Assembly: GCA_001599595.1 (NCBI GenBank)
Contig: BCHH01000012.1
Location: 189,543-253,542, forward strand
DNA length: 64,000 nt
DNA from: Beverwykella pulmonaria
Lineage: Eukaryota; Ascomycota; Dothideomycetes; Pleosporales; Melanommataceae
Direction of reading: 5' to 3'
Under the pieces are notes generated by a model. The model was given only the letters and a program-made list of their open reading frames with translations. It was not told the DNA's origin and did not search any database. Shown one piece after another: positions 32,909 to 45,832 of the stretch. Position 1 is the first letter of the stretch; each line of letters begins with the position of its first letter. The translations under genes were made by a program, and so were the position numbers.

Positions 32909-33761
32909 TTAGCAAGTGCTCACAGGCGGCCCAGGAACAATATAGCTCGTGAAGCTTGGCTGGTAGATGTTTACCGTGTATCCCGGATCGGTCGCCTTGA
33001 CGTGTCCTGGAATCTTCACACCAGCAAAGGTCTTGCTACCACTGCCCGTGACCTTGATTTGCGCGCAAGAGATGTAGAACTGGGGCGGGGAACCCTTCCA
33101 ATACTCATGAGCAAGTCTCTACTACAAAAGTGGCAGGGGGAAGTGGGCTTACCGGATTATGAATGCCCAGCTGCTCAATGCGCGCCAGATAGTCTCCAGG
33201 AGCAAGGCACGACGGAAGTGTCACATCGTAGCTCGCCTTCAAGTCCCACGTCGCCGTGCTCCCGCTGAACTTGGGTCCTATCTCCTTGATCTTGAACCAG
33301 TCCGTGCTACCATCAGCAGCAGTAGCATCCGCGACCTTGGTCAAGTAAAATGACACAGGGCCCTGGTGGTAGACTGCCTGGTCGGCGGTGAAGGTGATGG
33401 ACGAACCGGCAGCGACGGAGACGGTGGTTGTTCCTGCGCTCGCGCCGCCGCCGACGTTGCAGCGGAGGTCAGTGGAGGAGAGGACTGTGACGGGCGAGTT
33501 GTTGGGGACTGGGCGGATATTTTGGTAGACGCTCCCTTGCTTGCCGTTGGCGGTCAACTTCTGGAACATGTCTGCTGGGTGTTAGCATGGTACTTGAGCA
33601 GTGGGAGAGTTCAGAGGAAAGCATGGGACAGAGGAGGAGAGGAAGAGGAAGAAGATATATAAGAGACAAGGGAGAGTAGTGAGAGGAAGGAACGTACAGT
33701 GTCCATTAACACCATTCAGTACGAGTAGCGACGCAAGAGCAGCAGCAGAGAAGGACTTCAT
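32909..33761 (-). CDS. AA9 lytic polysaccharide monooxygenase (former GH61)
   Basis: Three exons on the minus strand, 33698-33761, 33153-33571 and 32909-33079, give 217 aa, short for the family and with no cellulose-binding module. The signal peptide MKSFSAAALASLLVLNGVNG should be cut just before His21, the first ligand of the copper histidine brace (mature start HYMFQKL). The second His is probably that of AVYHQGPVSFYL, and FYISCAQIKV near the end supplies the usual axial Tyr. AA9 enzymes oxidatively cleave cellulose and related glucans outside the cell. Intron 1 falls one base after the His21 codon; the junction restores H-Y-M-F. A TATA-like box lies about 83-90 bp upstream. Regioselectivity cannot be predicted here. 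Confidence 0.92.
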
Positions 33762-33843
33762 GTTGACGGTGGTCTGTTGACAGTGATTTCTTTGGCAGGA
33801 CAAGAGATGGGTAAGGATCTCTCTTTGCCTTGCCCGTCCTCAC

Positions 33844-33851
33844 CTTATATA
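33844..33851 (-). promoter_or_regulatory. TATA-like box of AA9 gene
   Basis: TATATAAG on the minus strand, 83-90 bp upstream of the AA9 start codon. This is a good match to a TATA box and fits an inducible secreted-enzyme gene. Confidence 0.55.
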
Positions 33852-33876
33852 CATTTTCCTCTTCATTTACGGTGGT

Positions 33877-33896
33877 CTTGCCTTGCCTTGCCTTGC
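33877..33896. repeat. CTTGC pentanucleotide repeat, four copies
   Basis: Four tandem CTTGC units on the plus strand (GCAAG on the AA9 coding strand), 116-135 bp upstream of the AA9 start codon and just beyond the TATA-like box. Confidence 0.85.
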
Positions 33897-35527
33897 CGTT
33901 AACGTTGGCGTCCTCGATATTACCCACAGGTAGATTGCCAGAGGTCCTACTACCTACTGGCGGACTAAATGTCTGCTTCCCTAGGTCGTACATACAGTGT
34001 TTCTTGCGACATAGGCAGATCGCGCACGTATCGGGTAGAAGTCCGATTCACTATCAGACGGCCTATATTGGCGTGTTATATTGCGAAAAAGGCGCCTTGC
34101 CATCAGCGTCGTGAACATGATTTCGCTCCAATCGTCTGTTTTCCTGCCTCGAGTTCCTAGCTTTTTCAAATTACCAGGCACCGGGTATGTGACACAACGA
34201 CAACGTGCGTGTTCATTCGAGAACATATTAGGAGAGGAGACGAGGCATGCAAATATAAGCGAAGCTTGGATGCGCCGCCTGACCATGTGCGGTGGGAAAA
34301 GGCGGGGCGAGAATCGCATCGTGGTAGGTGGAGGGGGTAAAACGGGGGGTGTTTTGGTTTGGGAGTATATTAAGAACAATCTCGGTACCCCGGTTCGTGT
34401 GACAGAGTTGCCGATGCCGTATATTGGACGGCTAGGGTCGCACAAGAGATTGGAAAGGGAAGGTAATGGAATGATACTTGAGGAAAGTATGCAGGCTCAA
34501 TGCAAGCGCGTCGAAAGAGAGAAACGGGCATGGATGTATTCCATTTTCCATAGGGCACAAATAGAAACGGAGGGCTATAGAAGAGAGTGTCTCCCAACGC
34601 AGTGCTTCAATGGCTTCATCTATCTCCTGCGACGCTGCAATCCCTCCAAGGGTGGTCTGAGCGTTGCAATGGCGCTGTCCCGGATGTGTTGTAGATCAGA
34701 TGGCCGGTTTGCATTTCCCTTTAGATTGACCTTATCTGATCAAAGGTGTAGGAGAAGCATGACATAACGTAGACCGCCTAGACTTAGGGGAACCACAAAG
34801 CAGACGCTTACAATCCGAACGAGTGACTACCGTGTGGACTTAGTGCAATGATTGGCGTCGTTGTCGCACGCCGTTTCCAGGATACTGAGAGCGTATTTCC
34901 ATGCACGCGGAAATATAGGCATGCTATGGTATAGAAAAGAGACACGAACTGATAGAGTAGTAACAGAGACCATGTGGGATGGTGTTTAGTTTCATACCCG
35001 AAGAAGATCAAGAAACGAAGACAAAGAAAGAATTTGACCACCGCAATCGCCATCAGCAGTACAAGTATGCCACGACAGGACAGCACATGTACGATATGGG
35101 GCCCAATATCCACCTAGATGGCAGATCCGCATGGAGCGATGACACGATACCTCTGGAGACGCGAACAAGGGGCAATGGATGTACTGGAGGCAAAGCTGGT
35201 GGTGCTTGGTGTTTGGTGTTGAGTTGTAAGCGAAACATCTCCGGACTAGCTTCCAGCACGCCATTTCCTCGTAGATTCATTGGACGACTTTCTCCCTTTT
35301 TCACCCTCAGATTTCTGAACAACGACCTGTGTTATTAATCCGGCGAAAATCGCGTCATCGTCATGATGCTCGCAAACTCTCCTCTTGCGGCCACACTGCC
35401 CGACACCATACTTACTCCTGGCGCATGCGAAAGAGCAGCGCAGGGCCACATTGCTCACTTTGATCCTCCCTAGGTTCCCTTTGATACCCTAAAGGACTGA
35501 ACCGGCCGGTGCTCAGATCGTGAAGCC

Positions 35528-37190
35528 ATGAGCGTACGCAGGCTCGTCGCCGTCGCGAGGCCCTCACTTCAGCGACCGTTGTCTGTCGTAGCCCGAACGC
35601 AACCTATATCAGCGCCGAAACCCTCTTCTCTACTTACCGTCCGACAGCAGTCAAACCAAGCCTCCCGCAAGCTTCACCACCAGGCCCCGCGAAACGCACA
35701 AGCGGCCGAAGCCGCACAGCAAGAGCAGGAATACCAGCCGTTCGAGTCATCGAATCCTGCTTTGTCGTTTCCTTGCCTCGACGCCGTAGAGTCTCGATCT
35801 GCCTCGCTTTTCCGTCGCTCGCTCTCTGGGCCTGAGCCGTCGTATACGACCGGAAACCACCTCACTTTCCATTCTCGGCAGCCCCTACTTCTCGACTGGG
35901 GTGGCGTCTTGCCAGAATTCGAGGTGGCATATGAGACATGGGGAAAGTTGAACCAGGAGAGAAACAACGCAATTCTGCTGCACACTGGACTCTCGGCATC
36001 TAGCCATGCGCACAGCACGCAGGCAAACCCAAAGCCCGGCTGGTGGGAGAAGTTCATTGGCCCTGGGAAGCCTCTGGACACAGATAAATACCATGTCATT
36101 TGCACCAATGTAATCGGTGGCTGCTATGGCTCAACAGGACCGTCCTCCATTGACCCTGCAAATGGCGAGCGTTATGCGACTAGCTTCCCTATATTGACCA
36201 TGGAGGACATGGTTCGGGCCCAGTTCCGTCTGTTGGATGATCTAGGCATCGACAAGCTGTACGCAAGCGTGGGATCCAGCATGGGCGGTATGCAGAGTCT
36301 CGCTGCTGGCGTTCTGTTTCCTGAGCGAGTTGGCCGAATTGTCAGCATCAGCGGCTGCGCTCGAAGCCATCCATACAGTATCGCCATGAGGCATACACAA
36401 CGGCAAGGTACGTCGCCTACGTCATTGCTGCTCAGACTCCCGTTACTGACCATTTACAGTGCTTATGATGGACCCGAACTGGGCGCGGGGATTTTACTAT
36501 GGTCGCGTGCCGCCACACGGCGGCATGAAGCTGGCTCGTGAGATCGCGACGGTCACCTACCGAAGTGGGCCTGAATGGGAGCAGCGCTTTGGGCGCCGAC
36601 GCGCGGATCCTTCGCGCCCCCCGGCCTTGTGCCCCGACTTTCTTATTGAGACGTACCTCGACCATGCGGGGGAGAAGTTCTGTCTCGAGTATGACCCAAA
36701 CAGTCTGCTGTACGTCTCCAAGGCGATGGATCTGTTCGACTTGGGGCAAGAACATCGCAATCGCATCAACCAAGTGAGACAGGGAAACCGTGGCAAACTA
36801 CAAGCTTTCGTCGACGGACAGGCGCTTGCCAGCCATGCTGGTGGCGACATCTGCAATCTCACCCTCCCCGACCAGCCCTACGAGGAGAAGGAGGATCCGG
36901 CGGTCGGTGAAGCTGACGCCGCTTCCGCTCCTGATGCTAGCGAGCCTCCCGCCGATCTCGTTGCCGGATTGAAGCCGCTCGCGAACACCCCGGCCCTTGT
37001 ACTGGGCGTCGCAAGCGATATTTTATTCCCAGCGTGGCAGCAGCGGGAAATAGCGAGCACGCTGAGGCAGGCTGGGAACGAGAGGGTCACACATATTGAA
37101 CTCGACGAGGAAAAGAGTCTCTTTGGCCACGACACGTTCTTGCTGGACTTGGAGAATGTGGGCGGCGCCGTAAAGAGGTTTCTGGGCTGA
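35528..37190 (+). CDS. MetX-family serine/homoserine O-acyltransferase (CysA/Cys2 type)
   Basis: Two exons, 35528-36407 and 36460-37190, give 536 aa. The junction (GTACGT/CAG) gives [20 protein letters not shown]. The first 25 residues are Arg-rich without acidic residues ([20 protein letters not shown]), which fits mitochondrial import. It is an alpha/beta-hydrolase-fold enzyme. Landmarks are [24 protein letters not shown], the nucleophile elbow [10 protein letters not shown] (Ser251), VASDILFP with the acidic residue, and FGHDTFLL with the His. Known relatives are homoserine O-acetyltransferase (Met2) and the fungal CysA/Cys2 enzymes that act on serine for cysteine synthesis. The GSSMGG elbow, [19 protein letters not shown] and the targeting sequence resemble the latter, as far as I recall, so I favour cysteine biosynthesis. 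A Glu/Ala/Asp-rich insert precedes the last third. Confidence 0.85.
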
Positions 37191-37690
37191 TGGGTCGCCT
37201 GAATTCTCCTCTTCTGTAACTATACGTGCTTTGGAGTTTGGTTCTGCATGGCAAGGCGCTTCGGACTTGGAGAGAGCGTTATCGCAGATTTCACCTTGGA
37301 TATGCATGTCAGGACGAACTAGGGATCGCCGGGCGTTTTATGGTGAGATTATAATCGGATTGTAGTCCTGCAGCTAGAGTTTCAACGCGTTTTGACTGGT
37401 CTTTCCTTCGCCACACAATTCAGCAGGTAAGCCCTATGCATTAATCCCCGAGTCCGACCGTACGGAGGCCGTACTATGGACACTGCTGAAGTGGAGCGGG
37501 GCCCCATCCTTTGATTGGAGATCACATTCCCCATCTTGCGGCTCACGAGCCTCCGCGCGTCCTGATACGCTCCTTATTTGCCGCCTTGTTGCATTTTGCT
37601 TGGCGCGTTCTTACATATTAACTGTTATCCTGCGCACTTCTGGCTGAGGTCTTGCTCTCCGTTCAGCCCAGAACCCCCAGTGCAACAATC
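37191..37690. promoter_or_regulatory. Promoter region of sugar porter gene
   Basis: 500 bp between two plus-strand genes, holding the 3' UTR of the acyltransferase gene and the promoter of the MFS gene. No gene is seen. Confidence 0.5.
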
Positions 37691-39414
37691 ATGGCCATCG
37701 TGGAACAGCTCAAGGGTTGCCCAGACAGGAAGGCCGACGACGAGAATGAGCTGCGGATCACCGAAGTCGACTCCCGCTCGACTACCCAACGCCTAGGCGA
37801 GGACGGCGACGAGGGACGAACCCTCTGGCAGAACATCAAGAAATATCGCAAAGTCGCCTGGACCACGATTGGCCTCACATCAGGCATCCTGCTGTATGGC
37901 TATGACAATGTGGTTATTGGGAGTGTTTCTGGCATGCCTCGCTTTCAGTGCGTGTTCCCGCGGCTTCTGCCGTTCGTGTATGCACAACTGCTAACCCGCG
38001 CAGGGAGGACTTTGGACGGCAGCTCAACGGCGAATGGATTCTCCCCTCGGAATGGCTCGCCCTCTGGAACTTTGCAAGCCCAATCGGCGCCATGGCTGGG
38101 TCTCTGGCTGGAGGTTGGATGCAGGACAAGATGGGCCGTCGCCTTACGCTCGCCCTCAGCAGTTTCTTCTCCGCCTTCGCTGTCGCCATCATGTATGTGT
38201 CGTATCTGCCCGCCGACATCGATGGCCGCCGTGGCTGTTTCTTTGCCGGCAAGCTCCTCCAGGGCATTGGAATTGGCGCCGTCATGACCGCAACACAAAC
38301 GTACATGTCTGAGATCTTGCCCCCGGTGCTGCGAGGCTCCGGCATGGCTTTCTTCCCCGTCTTCACGCTCCTCGGCCAGTTGACAGGTGCCATTGTCATA
38401 TTCGCCAGTTTGAACAAGTCCAAGGGCTACGCGGTGGCATTCGGTTCACAGTGGCCCTTCTCCTTCGTGCCCATGATAGTCGCCCTCTTCATCCCAGAGT
38501 CCCCAGCATACTACGTACGCAAGAACCTCCTCGACAGAGCGCTCCAAGCACAAGCGCGTCTCGACCCCCCCGGAGCTGACACAAAAGCCATCGTATCCCG
38601 CATCAGCGCCGACATCGAGCACGAGCGGCAGCTCTCCCGCGCCACGTTCCAGGAATGCTTCCACAAGCGCAACATCCGGCGGACATTCATCGTCATGTGG
38701 GCGAACTCGCTCACTGCCGTATTTGGCCTCCAACTGCTCGGCAAAGCAAGCTATTTCCTGCAGAAAGTCGGCATGAAAGCTAGCCTCAGCCTGATATTCC
38801 TCATCTTGGGCATCTTGCTCGGTCTGATTGCGAACGGCGTGTCCGTATGGGTAGTATCACGCGTCGGACGTCGGCCGCTCATCTTCATGTCTTTGAGTGT
38901 CACGTCCGTGTTGTATCTGGCTATGGGTATTGCGAATTGCTTCAAGAGCAGCGCTGTGCAATGGTACATCCCTCATCTACCCCTTCCCCTCTTAAGCCAC
39001 GGCTAACAAGATTTCAGGGTCACTTCTGCAGCCATGATGCTGATAACCATCGTATGCGGCGTCGGCGCCTGGCCCGCGTCCTTCGCCGTCGCGGCCGAAA
39101 CTTCCTCCCTGCAGCTCCGCGCCAAAACGCAGGGAATCGGGTGGTTCACATCCGCTTTTGCGTCCGCTGCCGCCGGCGTCACACTCCCGTATGTGTTCAA
39201 CCCCGATGCGGGGGATTTGAGGGGCAAAGTGGGGTTTACATATGTTGGCTCGTGTTTGGTCGGTTTGGCAATTTCGTGGTACTTGATCCCAGAGATGAAG
39301 GGCAGGACGGTAGGCGAGATTGATCGCATGTTCGAGTTGGGTTTACCCGCAAGGCGGTTTAAAAGCTGGAAGGGCGATGAGGACGGAAATGCTGAGAGGA
39401 GGGAGCAAGTGTAG
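37691..39414 (+). CDS. MFS sugar porter, alpha-glucoside permease-like
   Basis: Three exons, 37691-37947, 38004-38963 and 39018-39414, give 537 aa. Junctions restore MPRFQEDFGRQLNGEW and SAVQWVTSAAMMLIT. It is a twelve-helix transporter. Sugar-porter motifs are GILLYGYDNVVIGSVSGMP in helix 1, GGWMQDKMGRRLTLALSSFF, FAGKLLQGIGIGAVMTATQT, the PESPAYYV motif closing the first half, VSRVGRRPLIFMSL in the second half, and PEMKGRTVGEIDRMFELGLP at the end, followed by RRFKSWKG. It should import a sugar, probably a disaccharide, with protons across the plasma membrane. The assignment to the alpha-glucoside subgroup rests on overall likeness, so the substrate is open. Confidence 0.9.
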
Positions 39415-40091
39415 GTGGTTGTTCCCCTACGGATTCGTAGAATACGGCCCCCTGGCATTGACATAGGACACTTAGTCAGGATAGGCATGATGATCTGGTC
39501 TACCTGCTTTGCTGTCTTTTCGGAGCGGGCCAACCCTCAAATGCAGATTTATGACATATACCTTTTGCCACAGTGTGATGCGGGTACTCTAGCTCCCAGT
39601 TATCAACGACAGTGCATTCTCATCCAACAAAATAGGGTGTCGTAAGTAGACCAGGACACGATGAATTTCGTACTGTTTTGAGCATTGGCAATGTTCATCA
39701 CACGCACGTTTTCAGTACCCTAGGACAGCCAGTTGATTCTGGCTAGAAGGTGAAATGATTCTGTAAGCATTTCGCCTTATGTTGGTTTGCTGAATCTGTC
39801 CCACGAGAAGAGGCGTAGTAGGTTTGCAGATTGCGTACAACATCTACTAACATTGCAGTGTTCATACGTGCGAGTAGGATAGTTGTAACAGGGAAGCTCA
39901 CACGAAAGCCCTCTCATTCTACATTTACATCGGCGCGGAGCTAAAATGGTTGTCACCAAGAACGGCATAATCGCGCCTGTACAAAGCATCCTCCATTTTG
40001 AAGGTGCGTATCCGTTAAAACGATACTCCTATTCCCAAATTCCATACCCTGAATCCGATACGCCTCGCGACCCTCACTTTTCCATCCCTTC
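39415..40091. other. Convergent 3' ends, MFS and KU70
   Basis: 677 bp between the stop codons of the sugar porter (plus) and KU70 (minus). It should hold both 3' UTRs. No gene is seen. Confidence 0.55.
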
Positions 40092-42299
40092 TCAAAGCCC
40101 CTTAGAATCAAGATAACTCTGGACCCGCTCCACCAACTCGATCTTCTTCCCTGTCGCGCTCTTACCCCTCGCCTTCAAGAACTCTTTCAAAATCGTAACG
40201 CTCTGCTTGCTGATCTGGCCCTTGTCATTGATACTCGCCATATCTTGGTCCGTCATTCCGTTGCCGTCGCCGTCGCCGTCGCCGTCGCCGCCTTCGGTCT
40301 TCACTTCTTTCTTCACGCGTTTGGCCTTTGGCTTGACGCGTGTGTCGTCATCTTCATCGGCTACCACGGCGGCGGCACCGCGTTTCCGGACGGGGACCTC
40401 AGTTTTGGGTTTGCTGCGGGATTGGGAATGGAGTTCTTTGTCGAATTCGACACCGAATTCTTCTAGGAGGGCGGCGGCGCGCTGGCAGGCATCGTTAGTA
40501 CGAAGAACAAGAGGACAGCGAATGAGTATGGAAGCGCATTTACCTTGTAGATCTGCTTGTATTTTGGAATAGTCTTATCATCTGCCTTCTCGGGCACTTC
40601 CTCCTCAAGGGCCATAGCTTGTAGAATGCGGTAGAACCATTGAAGATCTGCCTTTTGGTTAGCTCAACTCAAAATTCGCCCGTGTTTTATTAACATACCG
40701 GGATTCGGATACTTGGATGGATCATAGACTCCTTTGGGGAGTTGTAGCTGCTCAACGACTTTCCTCATGATATCCGTCAACTCTTCGGTAGCCTTCACGC
40801 TGCTAACCTGCTCAGGGCACTGTCTGAGGTCATCGGCGAAGGGCAGCGGAACAATCCATAGTCCTGGAGGCATTGTCTGTTCTCCATTCTCGTCGTACTT
40901 CTCTTCCCCAGGTATTATGGCCGCAATAACGGGAGCGGCGTTCCGACGCGCAATAAACCAAGCGACGGCCATTTTCTTGCTCTGGATAAGCTTTTGCTGG
41001 AGGGCGGAAAAGACTCTTGTCGACCCAACGAAATCCGACTCTGAAGGGTAGATGAATGTTGCCTTTCCTGTATTTTGCCAGAGCGGGAGTGAGGAGATGG
41101 GCTTGAAGCCAACAATTCTTAGAACAGGATCTCCAAAGCACTGCCGTATTTGTGTGAACTCCTCGGGTGTGAAAGTGATGGCGTCTCCACCAAACTTATA
41201 TGCCTTTCTTAGTTCCATTTTCTCGACCACACGAGCCGTGTCATCGGCCATGTGCGAAGTGGTGTGAGAAACAATCTGTGTCTTCTCGCCTCCTACCCAG
41301 ACATAGCAGGATTTGACATGTTCTTGGCGCTTGATCATGATGTAGCCTTTTATGCCGATCTTTAGCCCAGGCCCGATTTCGAAGGGAAGACTGAAGAGAG
41401 CTCGACGTGGTGCAGCTTTGGAGTTTATGGAGGAGAGAAGCTGCTTGAGAAGGGTGATTCCGTCGCCGCTTTTGGAGATCTTGGCTACTGAAGCATGGGA
41501 TACTGGGGCGTCTGGGTCAGAGGGTGATGAAGGGTAGACGAGATCCTGGACATGTCAGACAGTGGAACGAATTTGAAGGTGGACTGCATTACATCGTAGA
41601 ACTTTGACCTATCGAAACCAGAATCTGGTCGTGAGATGGGAAACAGGTCAATTGTGCAGCCCAAATCGTACAAGTCTCGCGCCCTCGTCACTGCTGTGTC
41701 TTTGTCCTGTTTAATCTTGACGGGATTGTCGTTGTCGGTCACCAAGAACAGCCGCCTGGAAGAGAAGTTGGGGGCTTTTGTCGAGAAGATTTGGTTCGCG
41801 CAAAACAGAACCGTTCCTATGGCGGCCGGCTCATGGGCTGGCTTCAAGAGCTCTGCTGCCTCCTCTTCATTCTCCACCAAGTCTCTTAATTGTTTGACGT
41901 CTTGCGCTGACGGAACGTCGAGGTCTGAGAGCAGGTAGCAGTGCTGAAACGAGTTATCGCCATCTTTCAGATCCGTTTTCTCGGTTCCAAAGAGAAGAAT
42001 GCCCATCATGTCGTTCGGGTTCGAGATGATGCGCTGCTGCATCAACTGGTAGGCGCATTTGAGGGCAGCCGAGGTGGGCGAGTCGCGGTCGGCTTTCTTA
42101 TCGCTGGAATAGGGCGGCCGCTCCAACATGGACGGGCTGACATCAATTGCGAAGAGAACGGCATCTTTGATTGTTTTGTAGCTCTTCGGGCTGTTAGCTG
42201 GAGCGGCGCATGGCGGGAAGGCTGGCTTACGGCGTCGTCAATCTCCTCTTCCTCCTCTTCCTCTTCGCCAGGGCGGTTATCCTGAGTGTGGTCTGCCAT
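40092..42299 (-). CDS. KU70: Ku70, DNA end-binding subunit of NHEJ
   Basis: Five exons on the minus strand, 42231-42299, 41593-42183, 40699-41545, 40544-40647 and 40092-40481, give 666 aa. An acidic start is followed by [20 protein letters not shown] of the von Willebrand-like domain (about residues 24-220). The Ku beta-barrel core includes [54 protein letters not shown] and [17 protein letters not shown]. The Ku C-terminal arm contains [20 protein letters not shown], and a SAP domain closes the protein ([20 protein letters not shown]). With Ku80 it binds broken DNA ends and starts end joining; it also acts at telomeres. The first intron is 47 nt and is best closed at an AAG acceptor. The fourth intron has a perfect TACTAAC branch point. 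[11 protein letters not shown] run comes from a GCCGTC repeat. Confidence 0.95.
40263..40289. repeat. GCCGTC microsatellite inside KU70
   Basis: Four GCCGTC units plus GCC, encoding alternating Gly-Asp in the linker before the SAP domain of Ku70. Copy changes would stay in frame. Confidence 0.9.
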
Positions 42300-42601
42300 T
42301 GCGATGCCGTGTGGTATAGGTGTCGGCTGTGAGAGATGCTTGCGCGCGTGTTTTTATACGGCGGGGAAGTGAAGGCAGCAGTCGCGCGTGCCTCGCGCTT
42401 CGCCCACCTAGTAACGTGACTGTGCTTCCCCAATCTGGCTTAGCGTGATCATAATAGTCTTGTCGTCATTGGGTGGCTTGCATTTCACTGGTGATATTAT
42501 TATTCTTCACGGCGCAAAGTCCGGCCACGTTCGCATTCATAGTACTTCTTCAGAGCTTCGGACCCATTGCTCGCATTCTTCTTCAGCTTCACCCCTTTGC
42601 A
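42300..42601. promoter_or_regulatory. Divergent promoter, KU70 / HEM15
   Basis: Only 302 bp separate the start codons of KU70 (minus) and ferrochelatase (plus), so the two genes must share a compact bidirectional promoter. No clear TATA box was seen. Confidence 0.7.
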
Positions 42602-43929
<1,328 letters not shown>

Positions 43930-44333
43930 GCGAAGAGGAAGGGGAAACGGAGTGCGAAAACATGTACATCAGTGTATAGAGTCTATGAAAAGTTTCTGGT
44001 CATAGTTGAGCGCCGAAACGCATCTTCCTCGATGCACCGTCACGTGATCCTTGCTTATCGTTTCTGCTCATTTGTACAGGTAGCTGTTTTTTATGATGAT
44101 ACATTCCGCGAAGAGCCTGACAGGTTCCTGTTCATGTTTGCGCAGTACGGAATGTTGACGGAGAAGTGTTGGGCGCTGCCGCTTTGACCTTTTTCGGCGA
44201 AACCCCATTCCCCGAAGAGCTGGGATTCAACGCCAAATTGTGTCGCTGATTCAACGCTTCTCACCTCGCACACCTCATTCCTCCACCTCCACTCATCTCC
44301 TCGCCCTTCCCTCTCCTCCCCGTCCTTGTCACG
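43930..44333. promoter_or_regulatory. HEM15 3' region and PDA1 promoter
   Basis: 404 bp between two plus-strand genes. The last 70 bp before the PDA1 start are pyrimidine-rich, as usual near a fungal transcription start. No gene is seen. Confidence 0.5.
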
Positions 44334-45832
44334 ATGCTTTCCCGGACAATTAGGAGGAGCATTGCGTCGCCGCTTAGGCGCAATGCCTTTGCGCCCGTCG
44401 CAGCGCGCCCTGCTTTCAGGACCGTTACCACAGATGCGGCTTCATCGCACGCCGACAAGGAGGCAGTGCCCAAGGTATGTTAGCTGAACATGCTTGGAAT
44501 GGGCAGAAAAGGATACCAGAATGGATGGCTAACCCGCCGTAGGAAGATGACAAGCCCTTCGAAATACGCCTCTCCGACGAGAGCTTCGAGACCTACGAGC
44601 TCGACCCGCCACCCTACACGCTCGACACCACGAAAGCCGAGCTGAAGCAGATGTACTATGATATGGTCGCTGTCCGGTACGAAACCCCTCCTCTGCCACT
44701 ACAGTGGCAGCTTCCGGGATTCTGATGTTGATATTTACAGACGCATGGAGATGGCCGCCGACAGGCTCTACAAGGAGAAGAAGATCCGAGGTTTCTGCCA
44801 TCTGTCTACTGGACAGGAGGCCGTTGCTGTCGGTATCGAGCACGCCCTCGAGAAGACCGACCACCTCATTACCGCCTACCGCTGCCACGGCTTCGCCTTG
44901 ATGCGTGGCGGCACTGTCAAGTCCATCATCGGAGAATTGCTCGGAAGACGGGAAGGAATTGCCTTTGGAAAGGGTGGATCCATGCACATGTTCTCTCCCG
45001 GATTCTACGGTGGTAATGGTATCGTCGGTGCCCAGGTGCCGGTTGGCGCGGGTATTGCCTTCGCGAACCAGTACGAGGACAAGAAGAACGTTACCCTTGC
45101 GCTATACGGCGATGGTGCTTCCAATCAGGGACAAGTGTTCGAGGCTTTCAACATGGCCAAGCTCTGGAATCTCCCGGTCATCTTTGGTTGTGAAAGTACG
45201 TTGTAGCGTTGCCCAGCGCTTGGTCGCATTGCTAACTGCATTTCTCTAGACAACAAGTACGGAATGGGTACTGCCGCAAACCGTGCTGCTGCCTTGACCG
45301 ACTACTACAAGCGTGGGCAGTACATTCCTGGCCTGAAGATAAACGGCATGGACGTCCTCGCCGTGAAGGCTGCTGTCAAGTATGGAAAGGAGTGGTGTGC
45401 TGCAGGCAAAGGACCCCTCGTCTACGAATACGTCACATACCGTTACGGAGGCCACTCCATGTCCGATCCTGGAACCACATACCGAGTGAGGCCCCCTCCA
45501 TCTGATCTCCAGACTATCAATCACTAACACTGCCCCTCTAGACCCGTGAGGAGATTCAGCGCATGCGCAGCACCAACGACCCTATTGCCGGCTTGAAGCA
45601 GAAGCTCCTCGACTGGGAGGTTGTCACCGAAGACGAGCTCAAGAGCATCGACAAAGAAGCCCGCACCAACGTGGACGCTGAGGTCGCAGAGGCCGAGAAG
45701 ATGGAGCCCCCCGAGCCAACACCCAAGATCCTGTTCGAGGACATATACGTGCGGGGTAGCGAGCCCGAGTTCCTCCGAGGACGCATCCCTGAGGAGAACT
45801 TTTACTACAGGGAGGCGGACATCAAAGGGTGA
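44334..45832 (+). CDS. PDA1: Pyruvate dehydrogenase E1 component subunit alpha
   Basis: Five exons, 44334-44474, 44543-44676, 44741-45195, 45250-45485 and 45542-45832, give 418 aa. The presequence [20 protein letters not shown] is a typical mitochondrial targeting peptide. Landmarks are [54 protein letters not shown], the thiamine-diphosphate motif from [18 protein letters not shown] to the CENNKYGMGT end, and [20 protein letters not shown], which contains the conserved regulatory phosphoserine region. With E1 beta it decarboxylates pyruvate and passes the acetyl group to E2 in the matrix. All introns are short with GT-AG borders. It converges on POP3. Confidence 0.97.

Larger units (their letters stand above)
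33762..35527. other. Intergenic region between divergent genes
   Basis: 1.77 kb between the starts of the AA9 gene (minus) and the acyltransferase gene (plus). It holds both promoters. An ATG-started plus-strand frame of 216 codons (34117-34767) overlaps long antisense frames and has no recognised motif, so I do not call it a gene. Confidence 0.5.

Noticed and set aside
34117..34767. ATG-started 216-codon frame on the plus strand between the AA9 and acyltransferase genes
   Set aside because: No motif, no sensible domain pattern, a matching long antisense frame, and a length that chance can give in a window of this size.
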